From: Rhynchonema sp. JSB1_4 | Taxonomy: Eukaryota > Nematoda > Chromadorea > Monhysterida > Xyalidae | Reading direction: 5' to 3' | DNA length: 64,000 bases | NCBI GenBank assembly: GCA_030248065.1 | Contig: JASAMV010008603.1 | Location: 1 to 64,000, forward strand | In this document: positions 34,001 to 43,814 of the stretch, piece by piece | Layout: each line of letters starts with the position of its first letter | How positions within the stretch are numbered: the first letter of the stretch is position 1 | The notes under the pieces: generated by a model | Database searches by the model: none | What the model was told of the DNA's origin: nothing | The model's input: the letters and a program-made list of their open reading frames with translations, nothing else | Position numbers and translations under genes: made by a program

Positions 34001-35892
34001 ATAAGTGTGCTCAATCGGTCACGAAACATTGAGAGTAAAAACATTTGTGTGGTAAAGCGGTCTAAAAAAATTCAAGTCACAATAGTGTCTCGCATCATAC
34101 CGTAACGTATCACGACCATAATGCCAGCATCATGTTTTCAACAAATACGAACTCAAAAATGCCCCACGCTTTCGCAGAGCAAGAGGTGTTGAAGAATGGG
34201 TAACGCACAGTGGTTCCGACTAAAACAATACCGCTGCATTCAGCTGCGCGGAGGGGCCTTGTGATCTTTGCTGTTGTGGGTACAGTGTGTCAGCAGTTGA
34301 GTCTACCATAGCAAAATTGGCCAAAGCACATATGTACATACATACTATACATGTAGATACCTCAGATTCATGCGCATTAACCAAGAGTTATTGACTTTTC
34401 CGACTGGTGAGTGTGTTTTGTCTGTATTGTTGTGTTGTTTTGTTATGATGACTATTGCATAGCTAACGTCCTTCAAGTTTGTACGCAATGTGTCTGTTTG
34501 CGTACTTCATAGCCCTCTTGTGCATGCTGAATAGTCAGTTCATCAGCTCATGGGACTTTTGGTTGGGAGCAGGTGCAGGTTCTGTTGTAAAAAATTGTTC
34601 CTCCGCAAGGCAATGTCAGAGAAAACGGCGCACAAAAATAAAATAACCGATTTCTCTTTCTTTTCTTTTTCGTAAGCCAACCGGAACCGGAACAGCAACA
34701 GCACGGGATCCTGTCAAGCTTTTCAACTGACAAAAAGTATCATGAGCTGATGGATGGGCTATACAATTGGTACCAAAGACAACGTGTTAGCGAAGCTTCA
34801 GTCAAATCAAACTACCGAACCGTTGTACGCTCAACGTTGATATGATCTTAGTTTGGTATTGTGCGTCTTCTCAGCCATGCGTCCACAAACTCTGGGGTGG
34901 TATCATGCAGCTCATTTTCAACATCACAAAAGCGCACAATCAAGTACATGGGGTGATATTTTCGAAACGGAAAGCAAAGGGGAAGCCCACACGATAACAG
35001 CAATTAGCACCAACGCAAGCCAACTGACCTTTAAACGAAAATCACCAATATGTCAAAAACAAACTCTGCAGCGACCAAACAGGCAGCATAATTTCAGCAG
35101 AGACACTAACTTTGAATCGGCGCACAAACGGGCTGTCCGCCGACGTATTCTTGTGGCGGATCACCACTGTCCGTGTTGCCCACCAGTGGAAGCGACGGGA
35201 CGTTGGCGTTGAAATCGTGTTCATCGCGATTTCCCGGCAGGTGCAGGATCTGATTGTTTTGGATTATGCAAATGTCGTTAACGCATACCGTCAGCACCGG
35301 CCGGTAAATGCTATGCGGCCCGTAACAAGCGTAAGTCCCAGGTCAACGACTTGCGTCGACCACATTAGAATAAGTCGCTATTTGTTGACATCACAGGTGG
35401 GGTCTCGAAGATCACATTTGGTTCTGTATTTTCTTGCCGAACATGACCGCCTCTGGACGTACCCAGATACGCTTGAGTCTTCAAGTCGCGTGGTAACCAC
35501 ACCTAATGGTGGCGTTAAAAAAACCACAACGTATAAGAATAAACTGCAGATTATTACACAGGGCTCTGTAAGCTCAAAACCGGACGTTTGGACAAACCAA
35601 CCAGCCTTGTCTGTATGTTTCGGGGATGCAGTCGCGTTTAACCGATGCGATTCTGTTCATTTAAGCGCGGTGAAAATAACCCGCTAAATTCCTCATCCCG
35701 AAAGCCCATCATATATTGACATGTATGTACCTGCATGTTGTTGGTGTCGCAATTGGGATCCAAGCTGACACTGTTGAATCGAAAATGATAGATGGACTTT
35801 GGCAGCACCGTTTGCAGCAACAACACCAGGCCGAGCACCAGACATGTGATCTTCCAGAATTGTTTTGCCGCCCGTTTGTGTGACGCGACCAT
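27851..35892 (-). CDS. Beta-1,4-galactosyltransferase family gene with alternative 5' and 3' exons
   Basis: Golgi type II membrane glycosyltransferase (GT7 family) that transfers galactose from UDP-Gal to terminal GlcNAc or xylose. Core exons: 33480-33400, 32323-32166, 30169-29979, 29338-29216. Motifs in order: GGEWWPTDC, VIIPFRDRDAHL, FNRAKLMNVGY, the metal-binding FHDVDLLPV, LPYGSYFGG and WGWGGEDDD, then YxMIRH in the last exon. The tyrosine before FGG is the residue that favours galactose over GalNAc in characterised enzymes. Two 5' routes (35892-35731 plus 35249-35111, or 33764-33578) and two terminal exons (28785-28524 or 28091-27851) all fit the core in phase. Predicted lengths are 333 or 326 residues from the short start and 371 or 364 from the long one. 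Which combinations are used cannot be told from DNA. Two partly overlapping genes, or exon relics, are alternatives. Confidence 0.9.
28524..28785 (-). CDS. Galactosyltransferase terminal exon A
   Basis: Opens after CCAAGCACAG with one base, the same phase as exon B. It reads RVRSSGQHAQRVPKSLGQYSMIRH, with metal-binding residues kept, then the charged GRDRGNNPTGG, then EGLRDVNY where exon B has DGLNSLKY, and HLYTEVVVDL. An AATAAA (28535-28530) overlaps its last codons. Being nearer to the core, it would be the default last exon if polyadenylated here. Confidence 0.87.
28530..28535 (-). terminator. Possible polyadenylation signal inside the end of terminal exon A
   Basis: AATAAA on the minus strand, overlapping the N-K codons just before the stop at 28524. 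Confidence 0.4.
29446..29712. mobile_element. Inverted-repeat element in galactosyltransferase intron
   Basis: Arms match in inverted orientation: GAGCAAAGCCAGTTTGAGC against the inverse of GCTCAAACCTGCTTTGACC, then AAAGAGCAG words. The centre holds several CCTAAG repeats (see findings). Between exons 29979 and 29338. Confidence 0.65.
30422..31931. repeat. 34-bp satellite array, about 44 units, in galactosyltransferase intron
   Basis: Units read GTGACCGTCATTCCGGTCCC then TTCCCGGTCACCTA. Each contains two small inverted repeats (GGTCAC/GTGACC and ACCG/CGGT). Two sequence types co-vary: CCCGGTCACC and CCTGGTCGCC. Units at the right end are more diverged. Lies between coding exons 32166 and 30169. 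Confidence 0.97.
32428..32578. repeat. Near-perfect inverted repeat (61-bp arms, 29-bp loop)
   Basis: Left arm 32428-32488 begins CTTGTGGGCACGCATTGTG. Right arm 32518-32578 is its inverse with one mismatch. Homology continues more weakly outward for about 10-20 bp each side. In the intron 105 bp upstream of exon 32323-32166 (minus strand). RNA from either strand would form a long hairpin. Confidence 0.95.
33012..33134 (+). rRNA. 5S rRNA-like gene or pseudogene
   Basis: Matches 5S rRNA over CATACCACG, CCCGTCCGATCTGGCA, CTAAGCAGTG and GCCTGGTTAGTTCTGGGAT (internal promoter region). The outer helix can form between AACGACACC (33012) and GGTGTCGT (33127-33134), giving the expected length of about 120 nt. 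The segment after GGGAT (AACCCCCAGCGGACGGAGC) departs from the usual sequence and no T-run terminator follows. Lies antisense in a galactosyltransferase intron. A degraded copy or 5S-derived retroposon is possible. Confidence 0.65.
33578..33764 (-). CDS. Galactosyltransferase alternative first exon (short form)
   Basis: Starts with ATG at 33764 and reads MALRLRTKGFFSHLVRVFG, then a hydrophobic membrane anchor (LLVVALTITSALTFVVIRFL) and stem residues WCSAPVMLRI. Ends in phase 1 (A-A-T before GTGTGTGAG), matching core exon 33480. A short basic cytosolic tail followed by an anchor is the expected Golgi type II layout. Confidence 0.75.
33912..34062. mobile_element. MITE with GACCGCTTTACCACACA ends
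   Basis: Inverted ends GACCGCTTTACCACACA with further pairing through TTTTTACTC and CGTTTCGTGACCGA. About 150 bp, upstream of the short-form first exon. Confidence 0.8.
34531..34763. mobile_element. TA-flanked MITE (TCAGCTCATG family), copy 2
   Basis: Close relative of 22830-23057 (shared GTTCCTCCGCAAGGCAATGT, GGATCCTGTCAAGCTTTTCA). Ends TAGTCAGTTCATCAGCTCAT and its inverse. Confidence 0.8.
35111..35249 (-). CDS. Galactosyltransferase stem exon (long form)
   Basis: Acceptor AAAACAATCAG, phase 0 in and phase 1 out, reading ILHLPGNRDEHDFNANVP ... GGQPVCAPIQ. A cysteine in a stem motif of this kind pairs with the cysteine before the catalytic domain in characterised beta-4-galactosyltransferases. 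Joins in phase to 35892-35731 before it and to 33480-33400 after it. Confidence 0.6.
35731..35892 (-). CDS. Galactosyltransferase alternative first exon (long form)
   Basis: ATG at 35892 in a GAAAATGG context. 54 codons read MVASHKRAAKQFWK, then an anchor ITCLVLGLVLLLQTVLP, then stem SIYHFRFNSVSLDPNCD, ending with donor CAG/GTACAT. Type II membrane-protein layout. Assigned to the galactosyltransferase because the phases chain to the core and no other catalytic exons follow. It could be the start of a separate unrecognised gene. Confidence 0.6.
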
Positions 35893-35899
35893 TTTCAGT

Positions 35900-36917
35900 C
35901 AAGCGTATCGTTGTTTAAACTGTTACTACTCAAATTTTTTAATTGCTTCGAATTTGAACGGACTCTTTTAGACACTATAGTGTGATGGTCATCTTGCGCC
36001 GTCTTCCAGTATACCTATCAAAAGCCAAGTTGTCGATAACTTTATCAGAATTTTGGATTAAATGGATTTTGGTTGGAGTTGCGCAAACAAGCTGTCGCAA
36101 CACCATAAATGTCGGTAAGATATTTGTGAAACAAATTCTGCCAACTTTATACTTAAAGATGTCATGGGGCAAAGTACATATACATACGTTTAAGTGCGTC
36201 ATCAGTACAATATTTAGTTCTCTTGACACACTTTGGCTGAAAAACGTAGCCGACAGATCATAAGTATCGATCGTTTTGGCACTAATTAACAATTCTGTCT
36301 GACGGAATGCATAATTGATCTCTCGTTAATTATTGATGGGCAACAATATTAAATGAATAATAGCGATCATCATCAATTATTAATCAGCTTCTTCTTTCAG
36401 GCAACTGAAAATAAGGAAGAACAACAAAGGGAAAAAGAATGGTAAGCAGAGCCAATCTATGTTTTGAGCACCAATTGCGCTGTTGAAAGTTTTAGCCCTG
36501 GGCAAAATCCCAGATCGTCGCCAAATAAAGTAGACACCGACTGCAGGCGAGGTCTATACCAGCACAAGATAATCGTTGTTAGCTCTATCGAATCAAAGCC
36601 GAACTTAAAGACAAGAAAGTACATTTGCATAAGCCAACACTCTTCACAAGTCTTGTGGATCTAGATCTAAATCTAGACCTTAAAAGTCAACGTTAAAAAT
36701 TCCTTTCTCATCAAATCTTACAATGTCCATGATCGAAAGTCACCTTTAGTTATGACGTCATCTTGTCACGGCTTTGAAGGAAGGGGATCAACAGAAGTTG
36801 GCTCGGATGGGACCCTCGAATATAGGTCTAAATCCAAAAGCGCCATGCGTCGTGCCCACCAATTGTGCACCTGGGCGCATGATGATGACTTCAAGCGTTG
36901 ATCAACGCGGATAATAG
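35900..36917. other. Stretch without recognisable gene
   Basis: Both strands have open frames near 35975-36290 without family resemblance or splice context. No repeat ends seen. Confidence 0.45.
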
Positions 36918-37032
36918 TTTTGTCGTCAAATCAAATCGTCAAATCAAGAATAATAATACATGAGCCCCAAATATGCGCGAGAAATAATACATGTTTTTTT
37001 TGTGAAGATTTGACGCGGTGATTTGACGACAT
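36918..37032. mobile_element. Small MITE with GTCGTCAAATCA ends
   Basis: GTCGTCAAATCA at the left and TGATTTGACGAC at the right, with GAGCCCCAAATATGCGCGAGAAATAA inside in two blocks. A related copy lies at 63343-63410. Confidence 0.7.
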
Positions 37033-37249
37033 TACTATGAGCCGTTGTGGGAGTAAAAAGTGACTTTATACGCACCGAGCTGAAGACCGAGCGAGCACGC
37101 CGTGTGCATGTACGCGGATTGCATAAACTTTCCGTAGTGGCTTTGAGTTTCGAGAATTATATACATAATTTGATTCCACGTAATCTGCGCGCAATCGCCT
37201 TTCGAGAATTCAACTCATCGAACGAGATGCAGTAAAAATGACGTTATTG

Positions 37250-37581
37250 TATAGTCCTTCCACCAGCTCATGGCACTTTATGTTGCTGCTGGATGGTTTG
37301 TTCCCTTCCTCCACGTTCTAATGAAAGAGAAATTTAGTGTGACCGATTTTGCAAAAAAAACTAAAAAAAATAATAAAACAGGTCGAAAAAATTGAATTCG
37401 GTCAAATTCAAAATTAAATTAAATTAAAATAAAAAAACACGTCGATTTCAAAAAACCGCAATTTAGGAGCAAAAAATAATTTTTTTCGGGAACTCAATTT
37501 CTCTTTCATTAGAACGTGGAGGAAGGGAACAGATAGGCCAGCAGCATCACAAAGTGACATGAGCTGATGGACGGACTATAC
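37250..37581. mobile_element. TA-flanked MITE (TCAGCTCATG ends), copy 3 with different interior
   Basis: Ends TATAGTCCTTCCACCAGCTC and its inverse. The interior is a second inverted repeat (CCTTCCTCCACGTTCTAATG and inverse) around an AT-rich centre. Shares only the tips with copies 1 and 2. Confidence 0.75.
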
Positions 37582-37623
37582 ATTCCCATGATACGTACAT
37601 GAGACAATGGTATGCATGTATAC

Positions 37624-37806
37624 ATCGAGTAGTTCGATGTCACACCCCATCGGTCGGTCCGCTGAAAAATTGATCCAGATACGGGCGATTTGGTGATCGG
37701 ACAAATGTTCCAGCAGCATGATGATTTGCTCCTTGTGACCGCACGAAATAATCAACAATTTATTATTCCTGACGTTTCGAATGCCGCTGACACGCTTTTT
37801 CAGAGG
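37624..37806 (-). CDS. Internal exon of an unrecognised protein
   Basis: 61 codons between a good acceptor (TTAAATTTTAG) and donor (GTATAC), phase 0 at both ends. It reads PLKKRVSGIRNVRNNKLLII, then SCGHKEQIIMLLEHLSDH and ADRPMGCDIELLD. Composition is protein-like, but I do not recognise the family and found no partner exons. A hairpin (ATGAAGAA/TTCTTCAT) sits at its acceptor side. Confidence 0.4.
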
Positions 37807-37859
37807 CTAAAATTTAAAAAATGAAGAACCACCTTCTTCATTTTTTTAATTTTAGCCTG

Positions 37860-39245
37860 CGAAGAAGGGTCAGGTGCTCTATTGTGCTAGTTTCAAACCT
37901 TCTTTCGTCAAAGTTCCCCACACATACAGTATGGATGCGCATGTACTTCACAATCCATTCTGTATACCATCATATCCACACTGGAGGAACAAAAAAGCAT
38001 AAGCCCCATCATTTTGGCACGCGGCATCACAGAGTAAAACGACCCCAGTTATCAGCACCCCACTTAACCACCAACGCCGGAGCACATCAGCTTTTCATGC
38101 TCCATTAAATCTCGAGTTTCGCACTGTTTCGCTCGCAGAGAAAGAATCTTGGTTTTTTTAGTTTCATGGGTCCTGTTTACGAGAACGTGCAGAATTGACA
38201 TGTTTTTATGCGTCTTGTAGTGTACATACACATCATGACCTTTGCTGGATTAATGCGACCCAGGCTTTGTGAAGCAGTACCCCCTAGCCATATGCGCCGA
38301 GTGATAAACGGTTTGAACCGTTTCTTCACGACAAATCTTTTATCGCCCCCTTTTCTGCATAGTCTATACCTATACAGCGGTTCTGTGTGGATATTCAAAG
38401 AGGATTTTTTCGGTACCGCAGAAACCGCTCGAAGGAAAGAACACAAAATAATCTAACCCGATAACCTGTGCACAGTTGGGGCGCACAAGCACAAGGTCTG
38501 ATGTCGGTCTCGGTCCATATTACGATTCAGTCGAAAACGAATTCTGGCTATATTTCTCAAATCTAATGCACATTTGGTATTGTTGAGGAGCTTTGTGTTA
38601 ACGAAGTTAATGGACACGTTTAACAGTCTTTGACATGATTTCACACAAATAAACTTGAAGCAACGCATAAGTTCAAGACCAATACCTGATCGGTACACTT
38701 ACAGTACTCGGTTTTTCTACGTCCAACGGTTGCGAAAGCACAAGCGCGCCGCAAACACTTTTCCATTCACAAGAGCCTAAGAGAAGAAAGAGCGCCAAAT
38801 TACAGACTAGCGCATTTGGCTTGTGACCGTTCATTTTCAAATACCTGCTCTATGGTGTTTGAATAGACTCTCTCCCACACTCCGCAAAGAAATAACTGCT
38901 ACCGGTTTTAAGTTGTACTTATATACATGTACCTTTTCGTACAGCACACATATGTATAAATGAGCTGCTGAAAAGTACCTATATGTATTCTTGGCTGCAA
39001 GCAAGCAAAATGGATTTGCTTCACATGCTCACTCGCCGAAGAATTAACGTCAGCCGTCAAACTTCTGTTTTGCCGCCACTGATTCGAACTTTGCGTCCAA
39101 GAACTGGATAGCTCGCAAGGTCGCAATTACAATAAGAACGGGTTATGTAACTACATACACCGTGGAATTCGTTCAGTTTGTCTCTTTTCTGTTATTATCA
39201 TGTGATCTGTGTCCGCCCTCCGCACAAAATTAATATCAGCCACAT
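37860..39245. other. Stretch without recognisable gene
   Basis: Open frames at 38177-38456 lie on both strands of one segment and show no family resemblance. No terminal repeats seen. Confidence 0.4.
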
Positions 39246-39416
39246 ATTCCGCGAATTTTCAGGCCCGGAAGTTCAGGCCCGACCTTTCAGGCACAGTTCT
39301 TCAGGCCCGGCCGATCCAGGCCCAGCTTATTTGACCCGTTTATAGGCTTAGGCCTGGGCTCCAGCCGGGCCTGAATTGCCAGAACCTGTGCCACGGGACT
39401 GAACCGTCGCACAATA
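39246..39416. repeat. TTCAGGCCCGG repeat family, copy 1
   Basis: ATTCCGCGAATTTTCAGGCC at one side and GACTGAACCGTCGCACAATA at the other. The CAGGCCCGG word repeats several times in both orientations. Other copies: 43660-43810, 46813-47005, 51607-51739, and a diverged one near 52180-52310. Confidence 0.8.
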
Positions 39417-39451
39417 AATATAGGCACCTAAGCACTAGGTACAGTAGTTGG

Positions 39452-39734
39452 TATTGGTCGCACAATGACCATATAAGAATTCATCAAATCAATCCTGACT
39501 TTCACGTCCAGTCACTCTTAACCACTGTGCTATTTGTGATTCTCATAAAACGTTTTCAGCGGGAAATAATCTAGCAGTGCGCCCGCCACATTCCTGCGTG
39601 TCTGAAACATTTTGGTGACTGCATTCTTTTGTGTGTGATCGCGCAACGCAACGTCATTGCCCCGTCACTTTCCTGCTTCACGATTCAGGAAAAAAATTTG
39701 ACCAATTCTTATAAAGTCATTGTGCGACCAATAT
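39452..39734. mobile_element. MITE with TATTGGTCGCACAATGAC ends, copy 1
   Basis: About 283 bp, ends TATTGGTCGCACAATGACCA and its inverse. Copy 2 at 40760-41047 is in the opposite orientation with the same interior (ACAAATAGCACAGTAGTTAA and inverse). A fragment of the end lies at 63423-63470. Confidence 0.85.
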
Positions 39735-40759
39735 AAATCGTCGCTTGAAAGGGAACATGCGAACCACCCCGACGTCCGACCGGTACAAACGGGGTTCTTC
39801 GCGTCTCAGCTCATTAATGACCATCGGCGCTTGAACAACTGTGAGCTCACAGGGTGGCCAATAAGTATAGACGCATGTCGATGCTTCATGGTCTCCGTGC
39901 CCATACACTGTACAAAGGCGTCTTCTTGTTAAGGCGTAGCGCTCGCGTACGTGATTTATGAGCGCAACTTTCATAAATTGAATAACTTTTTTTGAAAGTA
40001 AACTGAATCGTCCATCTATTTTATTTGTCCATGCGGATGCGCGCATGCCGCTTGGTTCAAAATATACTTTAAATAAAACAAAAGAGCGAAAATTCGTCAT
40101 GGCCGACCAGAACGCAGCATATACTTTCTCGAAAATGATTGATTTCTTAAATCACGACCCTGTGCACCAACTTCATAACCGCACGAGTCATTCGTGAGTT
40201 TCTAAATCAGTTTCTCTTATCTATACTTCAGGCACGTAGGGAATATGTGATCGTATCCCACTACAATACCGTTCACATGCTCTCACTCTCACAAAACCGT
40301 TGTGCCAATAAATGATCTTGCAACGGTGCGACGCGAAGGCTAGCGAGGTCGCCTTACATACAAACTACACTATTGAAACATCAGGCATGCGCGGTTACTG
40401 ATTCCATGAGAGAAGACCAAATATATGCCAAACCATGCGCTAGGTGTCAAGGGCTGACACCTGCTACTTACTTGCACATACATACATTAAAAATTGAACT
40501 TGGTTGAAATCTATATGTTCATGTGTTTGCGATGTAATCCACCAACATCTTGTTGAAATCTGATCCAATCCGATCACTAAGTTTGATATCCGGCCAAAGC
40601 CAAACTTTGTCAGGACCTTACAACCAGCACATGAGTTATACTTGGGGAATGTATAGGTGTACTTGCGTAGACCTGAACAAGTTGTTCCCACTATCCCAAG
40701 AGTCAAGAGTGACATTTCTGGATAAAGATTGATGACGCAAAGAGACATGTCGCTCTTGG

Positions 40760-41047
40760 TATTGGTCGCACAATGACTTTATAAGAATTGGTCAATTTTT
40801 TTTCCTGAATAGGATAGTGAAGCAGGATAGTGACGGGCGGGCAATGACGTTGCGCTGCGCGATCACACACAAAGAATGCAGTAAAGAGAATGTTTCAGAC
40901 CTGCGGCAACGTGGTTGATCTGCAAGATTATTTTCAGCTGAAAATGTTTTGTGAGAATCACAAATAGCACAGTAGTTAAGAATGAGTGAACGTGAAAATC
41001 AGGATAGATTTGATGAATTCTTATATGGTCATTGTGCGACCAATATA
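40760..41047. mobile_element. MITE with TATTGGTCGCACAATGAC ends, copy 2
   Basis: Inverse-orientation relative of 39452-39734. It ends exactly against the TA-flanked element that begins at 41050. Confidence 0.85.
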
Positions 41048-41597
41048 TTATAGGCAATCCATCGGCTCATGGCACTTTTTACACAGCGCATGCGCAGCAG
41101 CACACGCCATTTTCTAAACAAAATGTACACTTTGCTCGAGTGTCATACTCTGATGACCGCTTTTTAATTTATTCGGTTTTTATTTGCTGCTTGACATAAC
41201 ACTTTTCTACAATGTTGCAAAATTTGGAGATGTTTCAACGGATAACTGCAGAGAATTGATGCATTCATTGACGGCAGTAATGTAGCATGCAGCCTGTGTG
41301 TGTTGAGCAGTGTTCGAACGGGATTCATTTTTAATCCCGGGATCGGGATCGGGATTGGGATCAAGAAAGTGTCGGGATCGGGATCGGGATCGGGATCCCG
41401 GTTTTGAAAACCCGGGATCCCGGGATCGGGATCGGGATTGACCAGATAGTCCAAAGGCAATAGTTTGTATCATTTTATGCATAAGATGCACGTTAATGTC
41501 ACAGACAACCATGAAACATGTTTATCACACATGGATAAACACCCGGAATAGTGATTAAAGCCGATTGAAAATCGAGAATAGCTGATGACGGATAAGT

Positions 41598-42008
41598 TCA
41601 AAGATCATAATTGTAGTCGATCAATGGCAAAGCCTTTGACAAAAAGACAGGCATTTCACCATTTTCTGGTTTCAAGCAGTATCTTTTGCCACCAAACAAA
41701 TCAGCTGCACTGGAAAAGAGCTGTTCAGAAGGCAGGCTCGTAAGCGGAGCGCTTAGATCTTTGGAAGCTAGACGTGCTAGTCGCGGAAACTTAGTCTCAT
41801 TTGTTGCCCACCATGACAACATTTCCTCGAAACTGAGTCCCTTCGTTCGATGCAACTTTGTGTAACCGTTCAGTTCTAGCTCGACTGGTTCGCGAGTGGT
41901 GGTGCTTGCGGTTTCATCACGCTTGGAATCAGCCGTCGAGCACCTCTTAGGGGTGCGGCCACACAAACACGATTGTGGGCCGCGGGTCAGCAATAATTCA
42001 ATGTCCAA
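41598..42008 (-). pseudogene. hAT transposase remnant (C-terminal dimerisation region)
   Basis: A frame of about 136 codons includes LSWWATNETKFPRLARLA, SAPLTSLPSEQLFSSAADLF and RYCLKPENGEMPVFL, the hAT C-terminal domain (W..N..FP.L..LA, SxxSExxFS, FL). The upstream catalytic core is missing, so it is a fragment. The upstream part of the frame runs into the nested MITE. Confidence 0.85.
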
Positions 42009-42287
42009 CGACCACCCCGCGTTTGCATGGCCGCACTTGCGGGTCGCGGTTTGCGGGTCACTTGAAACATTTATTTAGCTGTCACACACAAAAATGAACC
42101 AATCAGCGCTGTGCTACGGCAGTCTGCGACGTTGGCTGGACGCGGATTGGTTAATTTTTGTGTGTTGCAGCCAAACAAGTGTTCCAAGTGACCCGCAAGT
42201 GCGGCATGCAAACACGGGGCGGTTGTTGGACTTATAGAGTATTTTCTGACCCGCGACCCGCGCCCGCGTTTGCATGGCCGCGCCCTT
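41949..42287. mobile_element. MITE nested in the hAT element
   Basis: Ends AGGGGTGCGGCCACACAAAC / AAGGGCGCGGCCATGCAAAC in inverted orientation. Internal inverted pairs TGACCCGCAAGTGCGG and AACCAATC. Confidence 0.75.
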
Positions 42288-42928
42288 ACGACATCCTGGC
42301 GAATTATAATTGCATAATTTTTACTTTTTGTTCTCAAAACTTAATCCCGATCCCGGTACTTTTTTGGGCGGGATCGGGATCGGGATCGGGATTGTCTTTT
42401 TCAAAATGCCGGGATCGGGATCGGGATCGGGATCAGAAAAAGGGCCCGGGATCCCGGGATCGGGATCGGGATCGGGATCCCGTTCGAACACTGGTGTTGA
42501 GTGCCATGAGCTGAGGGATTGCCTATACATTTGTTCATACGTCACTAGGATGGCATTTCCAGGTGTTGGTGTGTGGCTAATTAGGATGAGCGTAAAGCTC
42601 GTTTGCTCGTTAACAAAGAAGGCAGTGGGCACTTTATGACAGCCATGTGAGCTGCGACGGGTGCGCCTTCATGGTAACTTTTCGCCGTAGACTTGCGGCG
42701 TCTAATGACCCGCTTTCTGGAAAGCCTTGAATGATTATGTATGTCCTGTGGAATGCGCCTGTCTACCGAGGGCACTGAGTCTTGTATTAGTCAAATAAAC
42801 GCGCGACAAAACCGATAAAACAAGGACACAACGATGCAACGGGTTATACAGAACTGTAGCGGTTATTAAAATTTCCATAAATTCAGTGCACAAATGCTCT
42901 GTTTTACCGACCTCTCATGTGTTCCATC

Positions 42929-43345
42929 TAGTGGTGTCGTTGAGAAATCGAAATTTTCCCATACCCAGCCCAATTTTCGAGAAATTTACCATGCATACCC
43001 CCAAAAATCAAAAATTTCCCATACCAGGGGGGTTTCTCCAAAAACTCAAAAAATTCCCATACCCGAAGGGAGGTTTCTGAGAAAATGACTCCAAAAATCT
43101 TCTAAAAGTACCAAAAAGTGGTCTAAAAGTGCCTAAAACAGGGTTTTCTTGCGGCAGCAAGCGATTTTTGACATTTTTAGGCAAAAATGGTCAATTTTGG
43201 TACTTTTCGGGGTCAAAAAGTCATTTCTTAGGGGTGCTTGTTACAAAAGTGAAAAATTTCCCATACCCCATACCCCCGGCCGATTTCCCATACCCCATAC
43301 CAGGGGGGTAACCCCCCCCCCCAACCCGCCCTAACTACACCACTG
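42929..43345. mobile_element. hAT-like MITE with perfect 8-bp target duplication
   Basis: Ends TAGTGGTGTCGTT and CAGTGGTGTAGTT (inverted), flanked by GTTCCATC on both sides (42921-42928, 43346-43353). The interior repeats AATTTCCCATACC. Confidence 0.88.
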
Positions 43346-43659
43346 GTTCCATCTGCTATTAATTGATTCTTACAGCAAGCGCGTACGTACAGCCTCAAAA
43401 GATTGCGCCTCTGGTCTCTCGTTCCGTGCTTCTGCCTTGGTTTTTATGTTCTTTCCCATGCCGCAGAAACTGCATTCATTTTTATGTGCTCTTTTTATGA
43501 CGGAAAAGAACCACGGAACAAGTTGTATGTCGCCTGACTTTTCTCAAACACACACCCCTCCGCCCGGGGGTACCTTGGACTGCTTACGATGTGGTTCAGT
43601 GTACTCAATTATGACCAAGATTCTCTGTCGGAACCAGGCCCATCGATCGGAATTGGGGT

Positions 43660-43810
43660 ATTGTGCGACGATTCAGTCCCGGGGCACAGGTTCAGGCCCG
43701 GCCGCTTCAGGCCCGGCTGGAGAACACGCCTAAGCCTATAAATGGGTCAAACATATGCTGGGCCTGAAAAGGTCGGGCCTGAACTTCCGGGCCTGAAAAG
43801 TCGCGGAATA
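43660..43810. repeat. TTCAGGCCCGG repeat family, copy 2
   Basis: TTGTGCGACGATTCAGTCCC to GACTTTTCAGGCCC read as inverse of copy 1. Includes CGCCTAAGCCTATAAATGGG. Confidence 0.8.
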
Positions 43811-43814
43811 GAAT

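Larger units (their letters stand above)
41308..42493 (-). mobile_element. hAT transposon fossil with perfect 8-bp target duplication
   Basis: Ends CAGTGTTCGAACGGGAT and its inverse, flanked by GTGTTGAG on both sides (41300-41307, 42494-42501). Subterminal arrays of GGGATC hexamers occur at both ends in opposite orientation. Carries a transposase remnant and a nested MITE. Confidence 0.93.
41050..42527. mobile_element. TA-flanked element interrupted by a hAT transposon
   Basis: Ends TATAGGCAATCCATCGGCTC and its inverse, with GCTCATGGCAC shared with the other TA-flanked MITEs. A hAT element at 41308-42493 is inserted in its interior and accounts for most of its length. Confidence 0.75.

Noticed and set aside
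35112..35687. 191-codon plus-strand frame
   Set aside because: Antisense to the galactosyltransferase stem exon, no family features.
37047..37235. 62-codon plus-strand frame with fairly protein-like composition
   Set aside because: No acceptable acceptor phase evidence or family; the opposite strand of the same segment is also partly open, so strand cannot be decided.
39717..40100. 127-codon minus-strand frame
   Set aside because: Runs into the end of a MITE and has no recognisable domain.
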